Positions 12,801 to 24,871 of a stretch of DNA of 64,000 bases are shown here, one piece after another. This DNA is from Ziziphus jujuba. Lineage: Eukaryota > Streptophyta > Magnoliopsida > Rosales > Rhamnaceae. Each line of letters opens with the position of its first letter. Position 1 is the first letter of the stretch. Position numbers and translations under genes: made by a program. The stretch covers positions 18,837,001 to 18,901,000 of the forward strand of contig NC_083383.1 of NCBI RefSeq assembly GCF_031755915.1, in the 5' to 3' direction. The notes under the pieces were generated by a model, which was not told where the DNA came from, made no database searches, and saw only the letters and a list, made by a program, of their open reading frames with translations.

Positions 12801-12827
12801 TGCTTTGTTGTATTTGATTGCAGATAA

Positions 12828-15800
12828 ATAGATTCAGATTACCAACGAAGGTTTTGGGACTCAGAGATATCGAGGGCAAAGGTTAATTATGGATCGAACT
12901 TCTGGAAAGCCGTGTTGGATATTAAGTTCAAGCTGACTCCAGCCCAAACAAAGAAGTTTGAGGATAGCTGTTTTGGCCACTTTTTGAAGACCAACAAGAT
13001 ACAATTTAGTGGCCACATCGTCAACAGCATGCTGTATAGGCAATGTGTTTACGACGACAAGGATTCTATGGTATTCAATTTTGGAGGACGTGGTGCTAGA
13101 TTTACGCGGAGAGACTTCACCATAATTATAGGTCTACGGTTTGGTTACAAACCCAATAGGCGAGTTAACATCTCTACTCGTATTAGTGACATGTATTTTG
13201 GCGGCAAGCGAAAGGTCACTAACTTGGAGATAACCGAAGCTTTAATGACCGTACAGTGTCAAGACGATGATGAAGCCGACGATGATAGATTGAAGTTGGC
13301 TTTATTATATTTCCTAGAGATGGTTCTTCTAGGCAAAGAAAGCATGGCCACGGCACCTTATAATCACTTGGAGATGGTGGACGATTTAGAGTACTTCAAT
13401 AACTATCCATGGGGTACTTTATCATATACTACCACCATTAGATCGTTGAAGAGTGCTTTTGACCATAAAGAGTCCATGGCTTTAAACAAGTCAAAGAGTT
13501 ATAGTCTTTGTGGGTTTCCTTTGGCTTTTATGGTAAGTTTGTTACACTATTATTTAAAGTTTGTTACACTTGTATTTATGGTGTGTATTTCTTTACTTAT
13601 TCATTATTAATTAATTGTTTGACAGATTTGGGGTTTTGAGATAATTCCTTCGTTAGGTCAAGCATTTGGAAAGAAGTTGCCGGACATGGCATTCCCTCGA
13701 ATTCTTAATTGGCATAATTCACAAGTGCCAAGATTTGAGAAGGCCACTGAACTTTTCGATCATCGTGATGTAAGTATATGAGTTCTTCCACTTATGTGTA
13801 CAAATATATATATATATATATATACATTCCAACATAGTAATATTATTTATAGACTTTTGCAGTATTTGTAGGAATATTAGTATTACTTAATAATCACTTG
13901 ATGATAATCCCTTTTGTCTTTTGCAGTATCCCATTCATGGCTTAATGAATGTAACTAAATTTGAGCGTGCATATATTGGCAAAATTGCATGGGATGTATG
14001 TCATGACAGTACTCCATATAATGTTGCACCTGTTGTCCGAGACAAGCCACCACAGGCAAGTCATGATGAAAAAGATGAAGGTCTTCCACTTACAAGAAGT
14101 GGAAGAAGTAAGAAACGAAAAGAGGCATCTGTGGAAATTATGGGTAAAGGAGGGAGGCGGAAAATGGGAGATAAGCCGACAGACCAGCCTTCATCATCAA
14201 CGGCAGGAGTTGCTGCTCATGCTCGTGTTAAACCATCGACTCCATCCCAACCTCCAACAACTCCATCCCATGATGAGGTTTGAATAAATTGTATGAATGT
14301 TTATCTTTTTTATTATTGCAAGTACTAATCATTATTGTTTCTTTTAGGTATCTTTGAGAGAGAGATTAACTATCCTTGAAGGCGAAGTGGCTAATGTACA
14401 GCAAGATGTTAAGGATTTAAGAATCGCCATGCTTAGAGAGTTTGGACACCAAGCTTGATAAGTTAATGAAGCACCAAGTAGTGGGAGTTGGTGCTGACGG
14501 GTTGGGAGATGGGATGGAAGCGAATGTTTAAGGGGATGAAAATAAAGAAGAGTTTGGTCCTGATGCGACCCCCGTTGATAGACAGTCACGTCCATCTGTT
14601 GTAGATGATGCAGGACCAAGTGTTACGATTATCGAGAAAGTGTCTCCATTAAAGTTTCCTGCCGGGAGACGTGCAAGAAAGGTAGCAGCTGCTAAGCAAA
14701 GTATAGATATTGGGAGGCGGGATAGGAAGGCGGCAGCAGCTATTACAATTCCTTACAGTGTTGGAGGCTTGCGGAAAAAACTACATCGCACTTTACCCAG
14801 TGCATCTTCTACTTTGAAGTTTGACCCATACAAACCAGTACCCATGCAACTTGTAAAAAGTTTTGACTAATTTATGAAGTTCGGTTGGGCAGCAAAGGTT
14901 GATATATACATTTTGTCTGTGGGTAAAGACTTTTTCCAATTGCTTATAACCAGTGAGAAGTGGCTGAATCACGATGTAAGTATTTTTCGATCAAGATTTT
15001 TATTTTATAATTTGATAAATTCCATAGATAGTTGTTCAACTGCATGGATGTAATTTAAAATTAACTTGTCTTTCAATGCAGCATATGGAAGTCCTGCCTT
15101 ACTTATTTCTTGTACGTGCCAATTGATTCCTTGATGTTTTTGATCCTAGTTTTAAGGTGATAGATGGAGGATTTTGGGTAACTAATAATTTATTTTGTTG
15201 TAGGTATACATTGAGCAGTGTTATGGAAAGTTCCTAGCCAATCCATCTAAGTTCCAATTCTCATATGCAATGCAAGAATATGTATTGGGGATTCGAATGA
15301 AGGAGTCGAAGCCATGGAAATGCGTAAATCATGTACAATATACATGTCCAAATTGTGTAATGTTAACTATTCATTTATTCATGTGCCTTCCTTTATTTGT
15401 TGTACTAACTGAAATCCTGTAATGTATTGACAGTTGTTGATTCCACTAAACAAGCACAACATACATTGGCTGGTAGGGCATGTGGACTTGACAGAGCGTC
15501 GTATGACTGTATATGACTCAAATAAAGCTGGCAACCAAAACAGGGGAGAAATTTATTTCCAGAAATTATGCATTATGTTACAATATTTACTGCTGTCTGC
15601 ATCCTTTTATGAGCAGCGGCCGGATCTTGTAGACTCCGTTGATGAGTTTACATGTGAATTGGCACAAAATTCCCCTCAACAAAGTAACGGATAAAACCCC
15701 TTAATACGTACATGTTTGTTGAATAAATATTAACTATTGAATATGGTTCTAATAATACTAATATATGTTATAATAATTGTTTTTTTGTAGTGGTGATTGT

Positions 15801-15929
15801 GGCATGTTTACACTCAAGACCATCGAGTTTTTACATGCTAGATTATCAGTGATATTCACACAAGATGACATGGAGTTCTTTAGGAAGAAGTATGCATATG
15901 AGGCTTACAACAAAGAACTAAGCATATGA
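12828..15929 (+). pseudogene. Ulp1-like cysteine protease with DUF1985 domain, decayed
   Basis: Family: C48 (Ulp1/SENP) peptidases cut SUMO-type modifiers; DUF1985 with a C48 domain is typical of transposon-borne plant ULP-like genes. The DUF1985 exon runs from about 12828 (after a TTGCAG acceptor at 12818-12823) to 13532, where ATG|GTAAGT gives a donor. It continues at 13626-13769 (IWGFEIIP, DHRD) and 13927-14280. A short coiled-coil piece from 14347 (LRERLTILEGEV) follows. A frameshift lies near 14445 and an in-frame TAA near 14530. The peptidase part lies at about 15205-15929. His is in HNIHW (codon 15464), Asp in VYDS (15515), Cys in GDCGM (15798), preceded by PQQ, so the catalytic triad is intact while the rest is broken. 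The last intron boundary is not canonical. Stop TGA is at 15927. The start codon is not identified. Converges on the transposase gene. Confidence 0.82.
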
Positions 15930-16149
15930 GCTGGGTGGTGATGCATTTTTCTTTCCTTTTGTCATGTTTATAGATGCATATTCTTTATTATATTAGACTT
16001 TTAATTGTAAAGATAATGGTGGCTTATGATGTTCATTTAACAAAGCTAACGATGTGGTATTGATGTAAGGATAAGTAATTGACCTTATAGGAAATGTGCC
16101 ATGTTTATTTATTAGAATTCTGTTATGCACAAACGTCTTATGAGCTCAA

Positions 16150-16330
16150 TTGCAAATTCTAAAAAATTTTCCGCTTGTTAGAAAATATTTCCTCTAGGCA
16201 GAAAAATTTTCCTCCTGGAGGAAAAATTTTCCTCCTGGTTTGGATAAATTTCCGCTAGGAGGAAAATTTTTCCTCCTGTTGGAAAAAATTTCCTCCAAGC
16301 GGAAATCGTTGAATAATTTTTACTCCTATC
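16150..16330. repeat. Palindromic minisatellite block 2
   Basis: A second block of the GGAGGAAAAATTTTCCTCC-type unit as at 12.5 kb, with about seven degenerate copies. It lies in the spacer between the 3' ends of the convergent Ulp1-like and transposase genes. The two blocks share unit sequence and the GCGGAAAAT/ATTTTCCGC variants. Confidence 0.88.
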
Positions 16331-16720
16331 AAAAACTAATTACCTCCACTTGGAAAATCAATTTCTAATAGATTATTTAAGTTAATAGTGGGGTAAAAAA
16401 TTGAGAGTGGAGACAAATATTATATAAGATGAAGATGGAATTAATAAAAAATATATTGACATTTAAAATCAATAACCATTTTAAATAAAAGAAAAAATCA
16501 TATATGTTTGTTTTTCTTTTCAAAATCATTTGGACATTTCATAAAATGATATGTAAACTAAAGATTTAAAATCAATTCCAGAAAGCCTCTTTTCATTTAG
16601 GATTAAATTAAAAAAAAAAAGATTGCTAATAAATCTTCCACCGTGGAGTAGAAAATATTATATCCAATATATGAAATAATTATCAAAACATATTAAACCA
16701 TAACACTAAATTAAAACTTT

Positions 16721-19285
16721 CTAATTCGAAGCATAAGACAATGGATTCGTACATCTCTGCCTATAATGTCCAACACCACCGCATCGGCTACATCTACGTC
16801 CAATAACATCTTCACCTTCGGATGGTATGCGTTGCATCCTCGGCCTACCGGCTCGCCTACGTGTCCATCTTGGTGGAAGAACAACACGACTTGCCACGTC
16901 ATCCGGGGCATGCCACTGTTTTTCATCTAACAAAGGGTAAATGGACTCAGCATAAGCTGCACGATATGCATCCGCGGTGTAGTAATGAGAACACATGCCA
17001 TAAGGAGCAATTTTGCGGTCTCTGCAAGCGGCAATACAATGATCACAAGGATATGATCAAGATCAAAGACTTTGCATGAGCATGTTTTTGATTGGAGATT
17101 AACTGTACCCCTCAAACTCCCACCTTCCACAAGAAATTCATGCATATTAATGGCTTTCACATATAGTCCGATGGACTCCAAATTTCATAGTTTGAGTTGC
17201 TCTTCCATATGGTCAGTCACAGGCTTCGTCAATTTTGCACCTGCAGTACGTCGCTCATAAAACCACCTTTGCAGTAAATCCCGTATGTGCTCTATTAATG
17301 CTATTATTGGCATCTCTCTAGCATATAGCAAAATGCCATTCAAGCTTTCTGCAATATTGGTGTTCATGATAGTGTACCTTCTACATGGACAAAGAGAACG
17401 TGCCCACCTTGTAGGGTCACATGATCGAATGTACTGGGCAGCCCTACTTTTTTTTGCCTCAATTTGCCTCATATAAAACTCAAAATCTTCAACCAAATAT
17501 GCACTAGCTGCGAGCATGAAACATTGTATTATTGATTCATCTTTCGCATGTCCATTTGCTTTAATATTTCTGCTTATATGGTACGTGCACAACGCATGGT
17601 ATGCATTGGGAAAAACTTTGCGTAATGCCTTTTCAATAGCGGGGTGTCTATCACTCACAAACACCAAATCCGGACAATCTCTGATGGCATCCTTGAGGGT
17701 TTGGAAAAACCATGTATATGCTTGCTCGTTTTCTCCATCTCCAATGCTGAAAGCCAAAGGATATATTTACTTATTGCCATCCATGCCTAATGCAATATAC
17801 ATATACCCTTTATATTTCCCTTTCAATGTAGTTGCATTAACAACAAACACGGGTCTTATGTGAGATTTAAATCCCCTAATGCTTGCTCCAATTGCCATAA
17901 AGAAATATACAAAATTGTTATTATCATCTATTTTGACATGTGTAACAGTCTAAGAGGGTTCTTCGACGTTAACCCATAACAGTAGGCAGGTAACTTAGCA
18001 AAATTCTCCTCTGGAGATTCCTTAACACTGTTAAGTGCATACTCTTTACCTCTCCATGCTTTGTTGTAGCTTATATTCACCCCATATTTCTATAAAAAAT
18101 CATGTTGAATTTCTTTGGGTTTTTAAACACGTGCAGTACCTTCATATTTAGATTTGATACATTGCCCCGTAACCCGGCTACTGGCCTGCTTATATTCTCG
18201 ATGCACGATGTTTAACGAGCAACTATGTACATTATCAAAAATTCTCACAACAAATATTTCTCCATGTTTAAATGTGGTCGCACGTAGTCACCATTTACAA
18301 GTATTTTCCAAGCATACAACCTCATACCGTTGTGTAGTTGACTGTGTCACCTTGAACTCCTTATTTTCTCGCATGCAATAGATACTTAGTTTATTCTGTA
18401 AGTCACGTTTGTTGCGAAATAATTGTCCAACTACTATGCTCTAACAGCCAGTGAATTTGACGAAAATATGGCCATAGAACCACTTCTGTTGCTCGATGAT
18501 ATGTGGTCACTTGTAGCACGATGAACCTTAACATCATCAACTCCTTCATTATTCATTTCAGGATGCATATCATTATCATTGTCCGGCAACTCATGATCAA
18601 AATCTACATCATTATGATCAACATCATTCCCTGCCGCATTGTAATTCTCATCATTATCAATATTATGCAACTGCTCATACTCCTCATCGCTAGGAAACCG
18701 TTCAGCATAGTCACCTCCAACATCAACTCCTTCGTGGATGTTAAATGATGTCCAGGCCCCACGAACATCAACTTGATCTCTAAACTGAGTTTCTTGAACC
18801 ATAATTTCCTGAGATGTAGCCTGAATAGGTTTAGTACCAAAAAATTGTGGTAGACGAACGCCAATTGGAGGACAAGAAAAAGAATGAAGATTACTCCCAC
18901 TATCCGAAGCAAAGGCTGTTTGATGAACATTTCTACATATATGTTCAACTTTCGAAATCACCTCAACATAAAATAGAGGCTGCATCATTGTCATCCCTTC
19001 ATTCCTCACTTCTTGAAGAAAGCATTTCACATCCCTATCACAGCATACTTCTGTAGGATCCAACTTTTCTGCACATCGTCCATATATCCATTTTAGCTTT
19101 AGCAAATATTCATTTCGATCTAAGTTAATAGAATTGAAAATCTCATCCTCTAACTCTGATTTTGTGCATCTCTTGCCGATGGAAACCATTATATTTTTAC
19201 CATTTTGATATTCCCAATTACCATCATCATTTTGTACCAATGTTCCATTGTATAAAACCGCAATTACAATATTATCATCTTCCAT
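16721..19285 (-). pseudogene. MuDR-type transposase of the MULE, decayed
   Basis: Cut-and-paste transposase, read from ATG at 19285 downwards. The N-terminal domain (19285 to about 18430) is followed by an acidic Asp/Asn-rich linker, then an unbroken-looking but stop-containing stretch (18430-17758) with the DNA-binding region (CMRENKEFKV, CKW). The DDE core comes next (17880-17185): LKGKYKGYMYIALGMDG, then VSDRHPAIEKAL with the second Asp, a C-x2-H motif (CTYH) and the Glu of NIAESLN. The C-terminus has a SWIM zinc finger (CSC; about 17090) and a CCHC knuckle (CSRCGGVGHYRQRC, about 16780). Damage: in-frame stops between 18430 and 17760, a one-base loss near 17050 inside the SWIM finger, and Asn instead of the expected first catalytic Asp (about 17833). 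It cannot encode an active enzyme. Families of this type are found in MULEs of many plants. Confidence 0.88.
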
Positions 19286-19416
19286 TTTACTACAAAATTA
19301 AATGAATAACGTTAAACTAGATCAATAAATATATAAAATTTTGAATAATACTAAACAAACATATTAACTGTATTAAAAAAGTTGATTCTGTTTTTTTTTT
19401 GGGGCCAAATATAGCT

Positions 19417-19600
19417 TTTTCCTACTAGCAGAAAACTGACGGAAAATTGGCAAAAAATTAGTGCAAAACTTGTGAAAACTGACAAACTAGAGGAAAATGG
19501 CGGAAGTTCATCTTTTTCGCCAAATTTCCTCCATTTTTACTGTTTTTCGCAATTTTTCAGTTTTACACAAATTTTCCCCCATTTTTAAACCATATGCCAC
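19417..19600. repeat. Degenerate third patch of palindromic repeat
   Basis: Upstream of the transposase start the same words recur irregularly: GCAGAAAACT, GGAAAATGGCGGAAG, CGCCAAATTTCCTCC and TTTTTCGC. The period is less regular than in the other two blocks. I read it as a more decayed or differently arranged version of the same repeat. Confidence 0.6.
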
Positions 19601-19935
19601 CTAAGTATCTTTAAAATCACATACAACAGCTCATAAATTAATTTCTTGCATACCCATATTAAATAAAAAGCTTAAAAATTCCAAAACTAAGAAAAAATAC
19701 AAGAAAAAAGAGAAAGAGAAAAAAGAAAAAAAACACATATTTCCTTACTTTCATCTAATAAGAAAAAAGATAAAATTTTTACCTGAGTTTAGTTTCAGAT
19801 ATGAGAAAATACAAAAAAATGAGAGTGAGAGGAGATGAGATGCAAAGAGTGGCCTGTTAGAGAAACCCTTACATGAACGGCTGTGTAGAGGAAGAAGGAA
19901 AGGGTAAAAAAAACCTTTTGCATAATTTTCAATTT

Positions 19936-20039
19936 TATCAAGGGTATTTTTGTCCCAATGTGGCTAGTTTTTTTTTAAAATTTTTTTTTGGTATTCTTCA
20001 AAAATCATGTTACGGGGTGGCTATTTTTCGAAATAACCC
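19936..20039 (-). repeat. Right terminal inverted repeat of the MULE
   Basis: The reverse complement matches 8538-8650, including AAATAGCCAC/AAATAGCCAT, GTAACATGATTTTTGAAGAAT and an A run before CTAGC. The outer end is CGAAATAACCC. Confidence 0.92.
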
Positions 20040-20048
20040 TTTATACAA

Positions 20049-22189
20049 AACATAGATAGTTGGGCCTTTCTTTTAAAAGCTCTTTCACAAATGGGCCTTG
20101 AATACATCCAAAGCCCGACAAATTACAAGGCCTAATTTGCTTCCTTTTCAAAAGGTTCAAATTGAAATCAAGAAGTCCCTTAAGCCCATTAAAGCCCAAA
20201 TGCCTTGTTTTTTCTCTTATTTATTTCTTGGTTCTTGGTGATGGAAAAGGAAGATGAGATGATTGTTTTGAATGATGAGGATGAATTGGAAGTCCACCCT
20301 AACAATCAAAGACCATATGCCACCTTATTACCCAAATAAAAAAAAAAAGGAAAAAAAATTGCCATATGCGACCTTCATCTTTATCCAAACAACTCCTTTT
20401 CATCCCCAAATCATTCCCATTTTCTATAGCATTTTTGCTTTCACCTAAGTAGAATCTAGATGCTTTTTCCAATAAAAGGTTGTCTCTTGTTATCATTGTT
20501 TTCTTCCTTTTGGGTATTAAAAGAAATTGAATGAAGAGAATAGTGATCCGGTGTACGTTTAGGTTGATTCGGAAATGTTTCTCGTTTTGACAAAATTGAC
20601 TCTCTTTTGAACCCCAAATAAGAGTAATTCTTAATAGTTTAAGAAAAATATAGTTTTCAAACCTTGTCTTCTAAGATCCTCATTTTGAAAAAATCTTCTA
20701 CTTTTTCCCATTGGGTTTAACTCTTTCCTTTAGATTTAGCATTAGCTTTCTTCTTCTATTAAAAGAGAAACTTTTGCTAATTTGAAGTCTTTTTATTTTT
20801 GGAATTCTTGGCTACCATTTGAGAGAAATCTTATAGAGAATTATCCCATAAGCATTAAGAAAGCTCTTCCTTTCAGTGTTTGGTGAATTATAGAGTGGAA
20901 GCTAAAATCACACAGTTGAATAAAACATGTGATAGATATTTTTTATCATCAAAAAGTACCTTGTTAATAGTGTAAAAAAAGTCTTTTAGAATCCTCAAGA
21001 CCTTCTAAACTATTTTTTGTGCGATAGATTTGCATGTGAGTGCACTTGATCACAAAAGAAATAAGATTGTTAATTTGAAAAACATATTAATTCTTTACAA
21101 TTTATATTTTTCTTTTAAGATGTTTGATTTTCCTATTCAGATTGTAAATCTCTGGTAAATAATACATAAATCCTAATGTGGTTGAAGGTTAGAAAGTAGC
21201 ATATTTATAAACTGTTAATTCTAGCCTCTTAGAGTTTAATTAACATTGTAGACCCTATTAATGAGTACTTTCTTGTATTTAAATAACAAGTTAATTGGGC
21301 TTTGTCACTTAATGAGCTAATTTAAGAATCCTATGAACATCATCAATTGAGGTACCTATATATATATATATTAGGTTGCTTCAAAAGCATAAATTCAACA
21401 ATCACCCACTTGTTCTAGTGCAAGCTTGAGATTTTGATCTAATCCAGTACTACTCCACTAAAAGGCTAGATTTGAGCTCCAAGAATAATAATGTGTATAT
21501 TTAATATACTTTCATTCGTAAAATATTAATAATTATTTGATAAGATTTCTAGTTAATTAATTATTTACTTATTTTTTTGACTTTTCAATTTCTTTATCGA
21601 TTCCAATGCATTGGCTTATAACTTTCAATATTTGAGTGTCGAAATATATCAAGAGGATATTTCATGTCCTATTTTGTATATTTTATAAATATTGGTAATC
21701 AAATAAACATAATTTATAAATTGTCATGATATTAGCCATTAATAGGCCTCACTTATTGATAATTTAAAGAACCATAATCACTTAATCATCTATTTATAAT
21801 ATACTCAGGATTAAGAAAAATAACATATCCAATATTGCTTAATAATTAATTCTTTTTCAAATAAATTTATCTTTAATTAAATTTCTCCCAATCCTCTTAG
21901 AATGAATATAATTCATTCCACTATTTTATAATAACCAAGATAGATTATTTTATAAAATATTGTAGTTTAAATAAAGCGCTCGATTTTATTTATCAACTGT
22001 ATGATAATTCATTAATTATGAAAATGTATAATCATGTTTTCTATAGATTTATCCATATAATCATATATATAATTAATCCGGACCTTACATGTAAAATATG
22101 ATATGCAAAAACATTTGAAAATTACTTCATTGGAAAATGTCATTACAACTTGTTTTGCTCATAGAGCAAAAATGTAATAAATTCCCACT
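20049..22189. other. Intergenic DNA, probably including the decayed copia LTR
   Basis: No reading frame here resembles a known family. From about 21380 (CAATCACCCACTTG) to 22190 the sequence is AT-rich and lies directly beyond the pol 3' end of the minus-strand copia element, the place where its 3' LTR should be. I could not define LTR ends. Confidence 0.4.
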
Positions 22190-22589
22190 TACTTGAAAGT
22201 AAGCTTGTGACCCTCTAATATAATTCTTATGATACTTAGGTTCTTTCGGTTATGCTATAGTTTCATTGTTATCACAGTAAAAGGTAATATATCGATCTGC
22301 ACTTGATATGACCTAAAATTCTATTTGGAATTTCTTAAGCCACATGACTTCCTTTGCAGCTTCAAGTATAACCATACATTCAACTTTAGATGTGGATTCA
22401 AAGACATATGTCTTTTTAGTACTCCTCCAATCAATGACTCCTCTATTCAGGGTAACATATAACCCAATATTGATTTATTAGAGTCAATATCCCTTTACAA
22501 TTTTGAGTTTGTTTAACTAAGGATTTCCTAACTTCCACTAGAATAAACCATCATATAATCGCTCATTCTCCTTTAATACATGAGTATAT
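22190..22589 (-). pseudogene. Ty1/copia pol, RNase H end (copia element 2)
   Basis: On the minus strand a decayed frame gives CDNN followed by PKEPKYHK, resembling the copia RNase H stretch around a DN..A.A.SKEPR.HK core. It stops abruptly at the insertion point of gypsy element E. The matching RT part resumes at 30713, so the two pieces belong to one element split by E. Many stops. Confidence 0.6.
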
Positions 22590-23725
22590 TGATAAGAATC
22601 CATCTGAACCTGCACAATCGACAATCCGCTGGGGTGTTGACTCGATACGAATGAAGACTGGGCTAATCATTAGAGCTCAAGCCAAGAGATTTAAGGACAA
22701 CCGGGCTGCCTTTATACAGTGAGTAATTAATTTTTCAAAAGGGCTTGTCAATACTCGAAGATACAAAGCCTGTTTTAAGCATCCAAGTGGTGGAGGCCGA
22801 TACTGATTTGGGTAGCTGTTTTAGTGCAAATATGGACTCCGGGCAGCAAGAAATGATTCCAACACTTCATGGATTCAATTAATATCTTTAAGAGGTCATG
22901 GAAATAGGTCAAGGAAGAACCAAAGGCAAACAACAAGGGGTCGTGTGCATAGGGGGAAGACATGGCTGGTTTTGCTGTATTGTTTGCGGGCTTTACTGTA
23001 TTTTGCTGAGTTGATATTTTCTTTTTGTTCTAATCAAGGGAAATGTGTGGGACTCAATGATCATCCTATTTGGCATCCTACAAGGTATATGGAAGCTGAT
23101 TTGGAGCTTAAATTGGTCAAAGAATGGTCAAAGATAGCTTAGTTAGAAACATAGTCAAATGGTTTCCTAATTTGATTTTGACTTTTTGTTTTAGGAAATT
23201 AGTCTTTTATTTGGTTTCTATTTATTTATTTGCTAGAAAAATCAAGTTAGAAAATTTATTATTTTATTATTTTCATTGTAAATTAATTAATTCCTAATTC
23301 AAAATGAAGAAATTAATTAATACAAACTAGTTTTGGAAAGTAGTGTGAGAATTGGCCAACACATTTTCTTTTCTCTTTGGTGGCCGATTTTACCCTAAAT
23401 TTTTAGGATTTATTGTTTTGAGACTCTAGTCTATTTAAGGGCTTAATTTTGAGGAAGAACACACCTTTAATATTATTCAGAAAATTAATTGTGAGATAGA
23501 ATTCTCTTTATTCTCTTTGAACACCTAAAACAGCATTAGAGAATGAATGTTTTAATTTTAACTTTCAATAGGACTTCTATAACCTATTGTGGCATATTCA
23601 TTATACCGAGGTTTCTAATCATAGGTTGGTTAGGGGTTAAGATTTTCCCAAAAGAACTTGAACTTAATTGATATTCGGGCTAATATAATACAGGTTTAGA
23701 TACAAGTCTACATAGGTTCGTATCA
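22590..23725 (+). repeat. 5' LTR of element E
   Basis: Begins TGATAAGAATCC and ends GGTTCGTATCA. It contains the CTATTTAAGGGCTTA core-promoter-like motif seen in all family LTRs (about 23431-23445). Its first 270 bp are the region that in related copies continues the pol reading frame. Confidence 0.93.
23431..23440 (+). promoter_or_regulatory. Putative TATA-like box in the LTR
   Basis: CTATTTAAGG at this place recurs in every LTR of the family (for example 58006-58016 in F as CTATTTAAAGG) about 290 bp before the LTR end. Position and conservation suit a TATA box; function is inferred. Confidence 0.5.
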
Positions 23726-23727
23726 TT

Positions 23728-23740
23728 TGGTATTAGAGCC
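23728..23740 (+). promoter_or_regulatory. Primer binding site of E (initiator Met-tRNA type)
   Basis: TGGTATTAGAGCC lies 2 bases after the LTR. TGGTATCAGAGCC is complementary to the 3' end of plant initiator Met-tRNA; this copy has one C-to-T change. Confidence 0.9.
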
Positions 23741-24871
23741 AAATTTTGTTCAGGTTTAAGCTATCTTATTTGTTTTCTTTATTTTTGTGTTCTGCAATTT
23801 TAGCATTAGGTTAAGGTTGCATCCATCTCTTACATGTTTTGTATCTTAAAAAAAAAATAAAATTTCATTCATAGCCGAAATTAGGATTCTTTGTTTACCG
23901 TATTTTTGCTTCCTAGCTTGTTGGTTGATTTCCTCTATGTTCTTAGTATTTTAGTTTACTGTTGATTTTTATTTGCTATTTTTGATCTTAAATGTTTGCA
24001 TTCATATATTCAAAAAAAGAAAAAAAGAAAGAAAAGAAGTGTGTTTGTTGCAATAAATACAAAATTCATAAATTTTGCAAACTTTGCATTGTGTGATCTC
24101 AGGTTTGGTAGTTATTTGGAGTTGGAATTGCAATTTAGTTGTTAATTCTTGCTACTGCAGTTGAGATTATATTTTGTGAGTTAAAAAACAAAAAAAGAAG
24201 AAAAGCGGAATAAAAAAAAAAAAGGGCGGTTTGGTTAAAGTTGGAGTTTGAATTTGTTTGCTGGAAATTTGTTGGAATTGCTGAGTTGTTGCTTATTTAT
24301 TCAATATTTGGAGTTGCCAGAAATTCAATTTTGCTGCTGGATATTTGTATTTTTGAGTGCAAAATTATTTGGATTAAAAATAGTTAAAGGATTTGATACA
24401 AAAACTTGAATTATAAAGAACAACAACCAACAACAATCCTATATTTTGTTCAATTTGATTCTTGTTCATGTTTGAATTTCTATCTCTATATTTATTCCTT
24501 GAATTATTACTTCATTAATATTCTGGGCAGCTTTTAATTCATTCCCAAAAATTTGCTTGTCAAATTAACTTGTTTTTGCTTAGGAAGCCGAGAATGAGTA
24601 TTTTCATTCCACTCGGTATTTATTTGTTTTAGTTACTGTTTTATTGATAGGTTTAAATTAAGGTACACTTATGATCTAGTTGCTGTTTAAATGTGTTTTA
24701 ATTAGAACTTTTAATTAATTCTTTGAATGGAAAAAGGGAAGAGTGTGTGAGCTTAAAAGAGGGTCAAAAACCGAAACTAGTGTGCAAACACGAGTGTTGA
24801 GACCTTATTTGAGTGAAACACGTGAGGGAGTGAATTTGGTGAGGATTTAGTTTTGCAATATATTTACGAAC

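Larger units (their letters stand above)
8538..20039. mobile_element. 11.5-kb Mutator-like element with Ulp1-like and transposase genes
   Basis: A complete element bounded by about 105-113-bp terminal inverted repeats and a 9-bp target duplication with one mismatch. Order: left repeat, about 3.9 kb without a recognisable gene, palindromic minisatellite, Ulp1-like gene on plus, second minisatellite, MuDR-type transposase on minus, third repeat patch, right repeat. MULEs that pair a MuDR transposase with a captured Ulp1-like protease gene are known in plants (Kaonashi or KI-MULEs). Both genes are broken here, so this copy cannot make its own transposase. The element is more GC-rich in its genes than the flanking DNA. 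I infer an old but structurally whole insertion. Confidence 0.92.

Noticed and set aside
12534..12827. Open frame of 97 codons rich in Phe, Ser, Gly and Lys
   Set aside because: It is only the translation of the palindromic minisatellite, which has no stops in several frames on both strands.
16822..17863. Several plus-strand frames of 60-115 codons
   Set aside because: Antisense shadows of the minus-strand transposase.
20241..20340. Short acidic frame starting MEKEDEMIVLNDEDELEV
   Set aside because: About 32 codons, no continuation by a plausible splice site that I could find, no family resemblance.
21381..21480. tRNA-like stretch near CAATCACCCACTTG
   Set aside because: No cloverleaf and no A/B box pair could be drawn.
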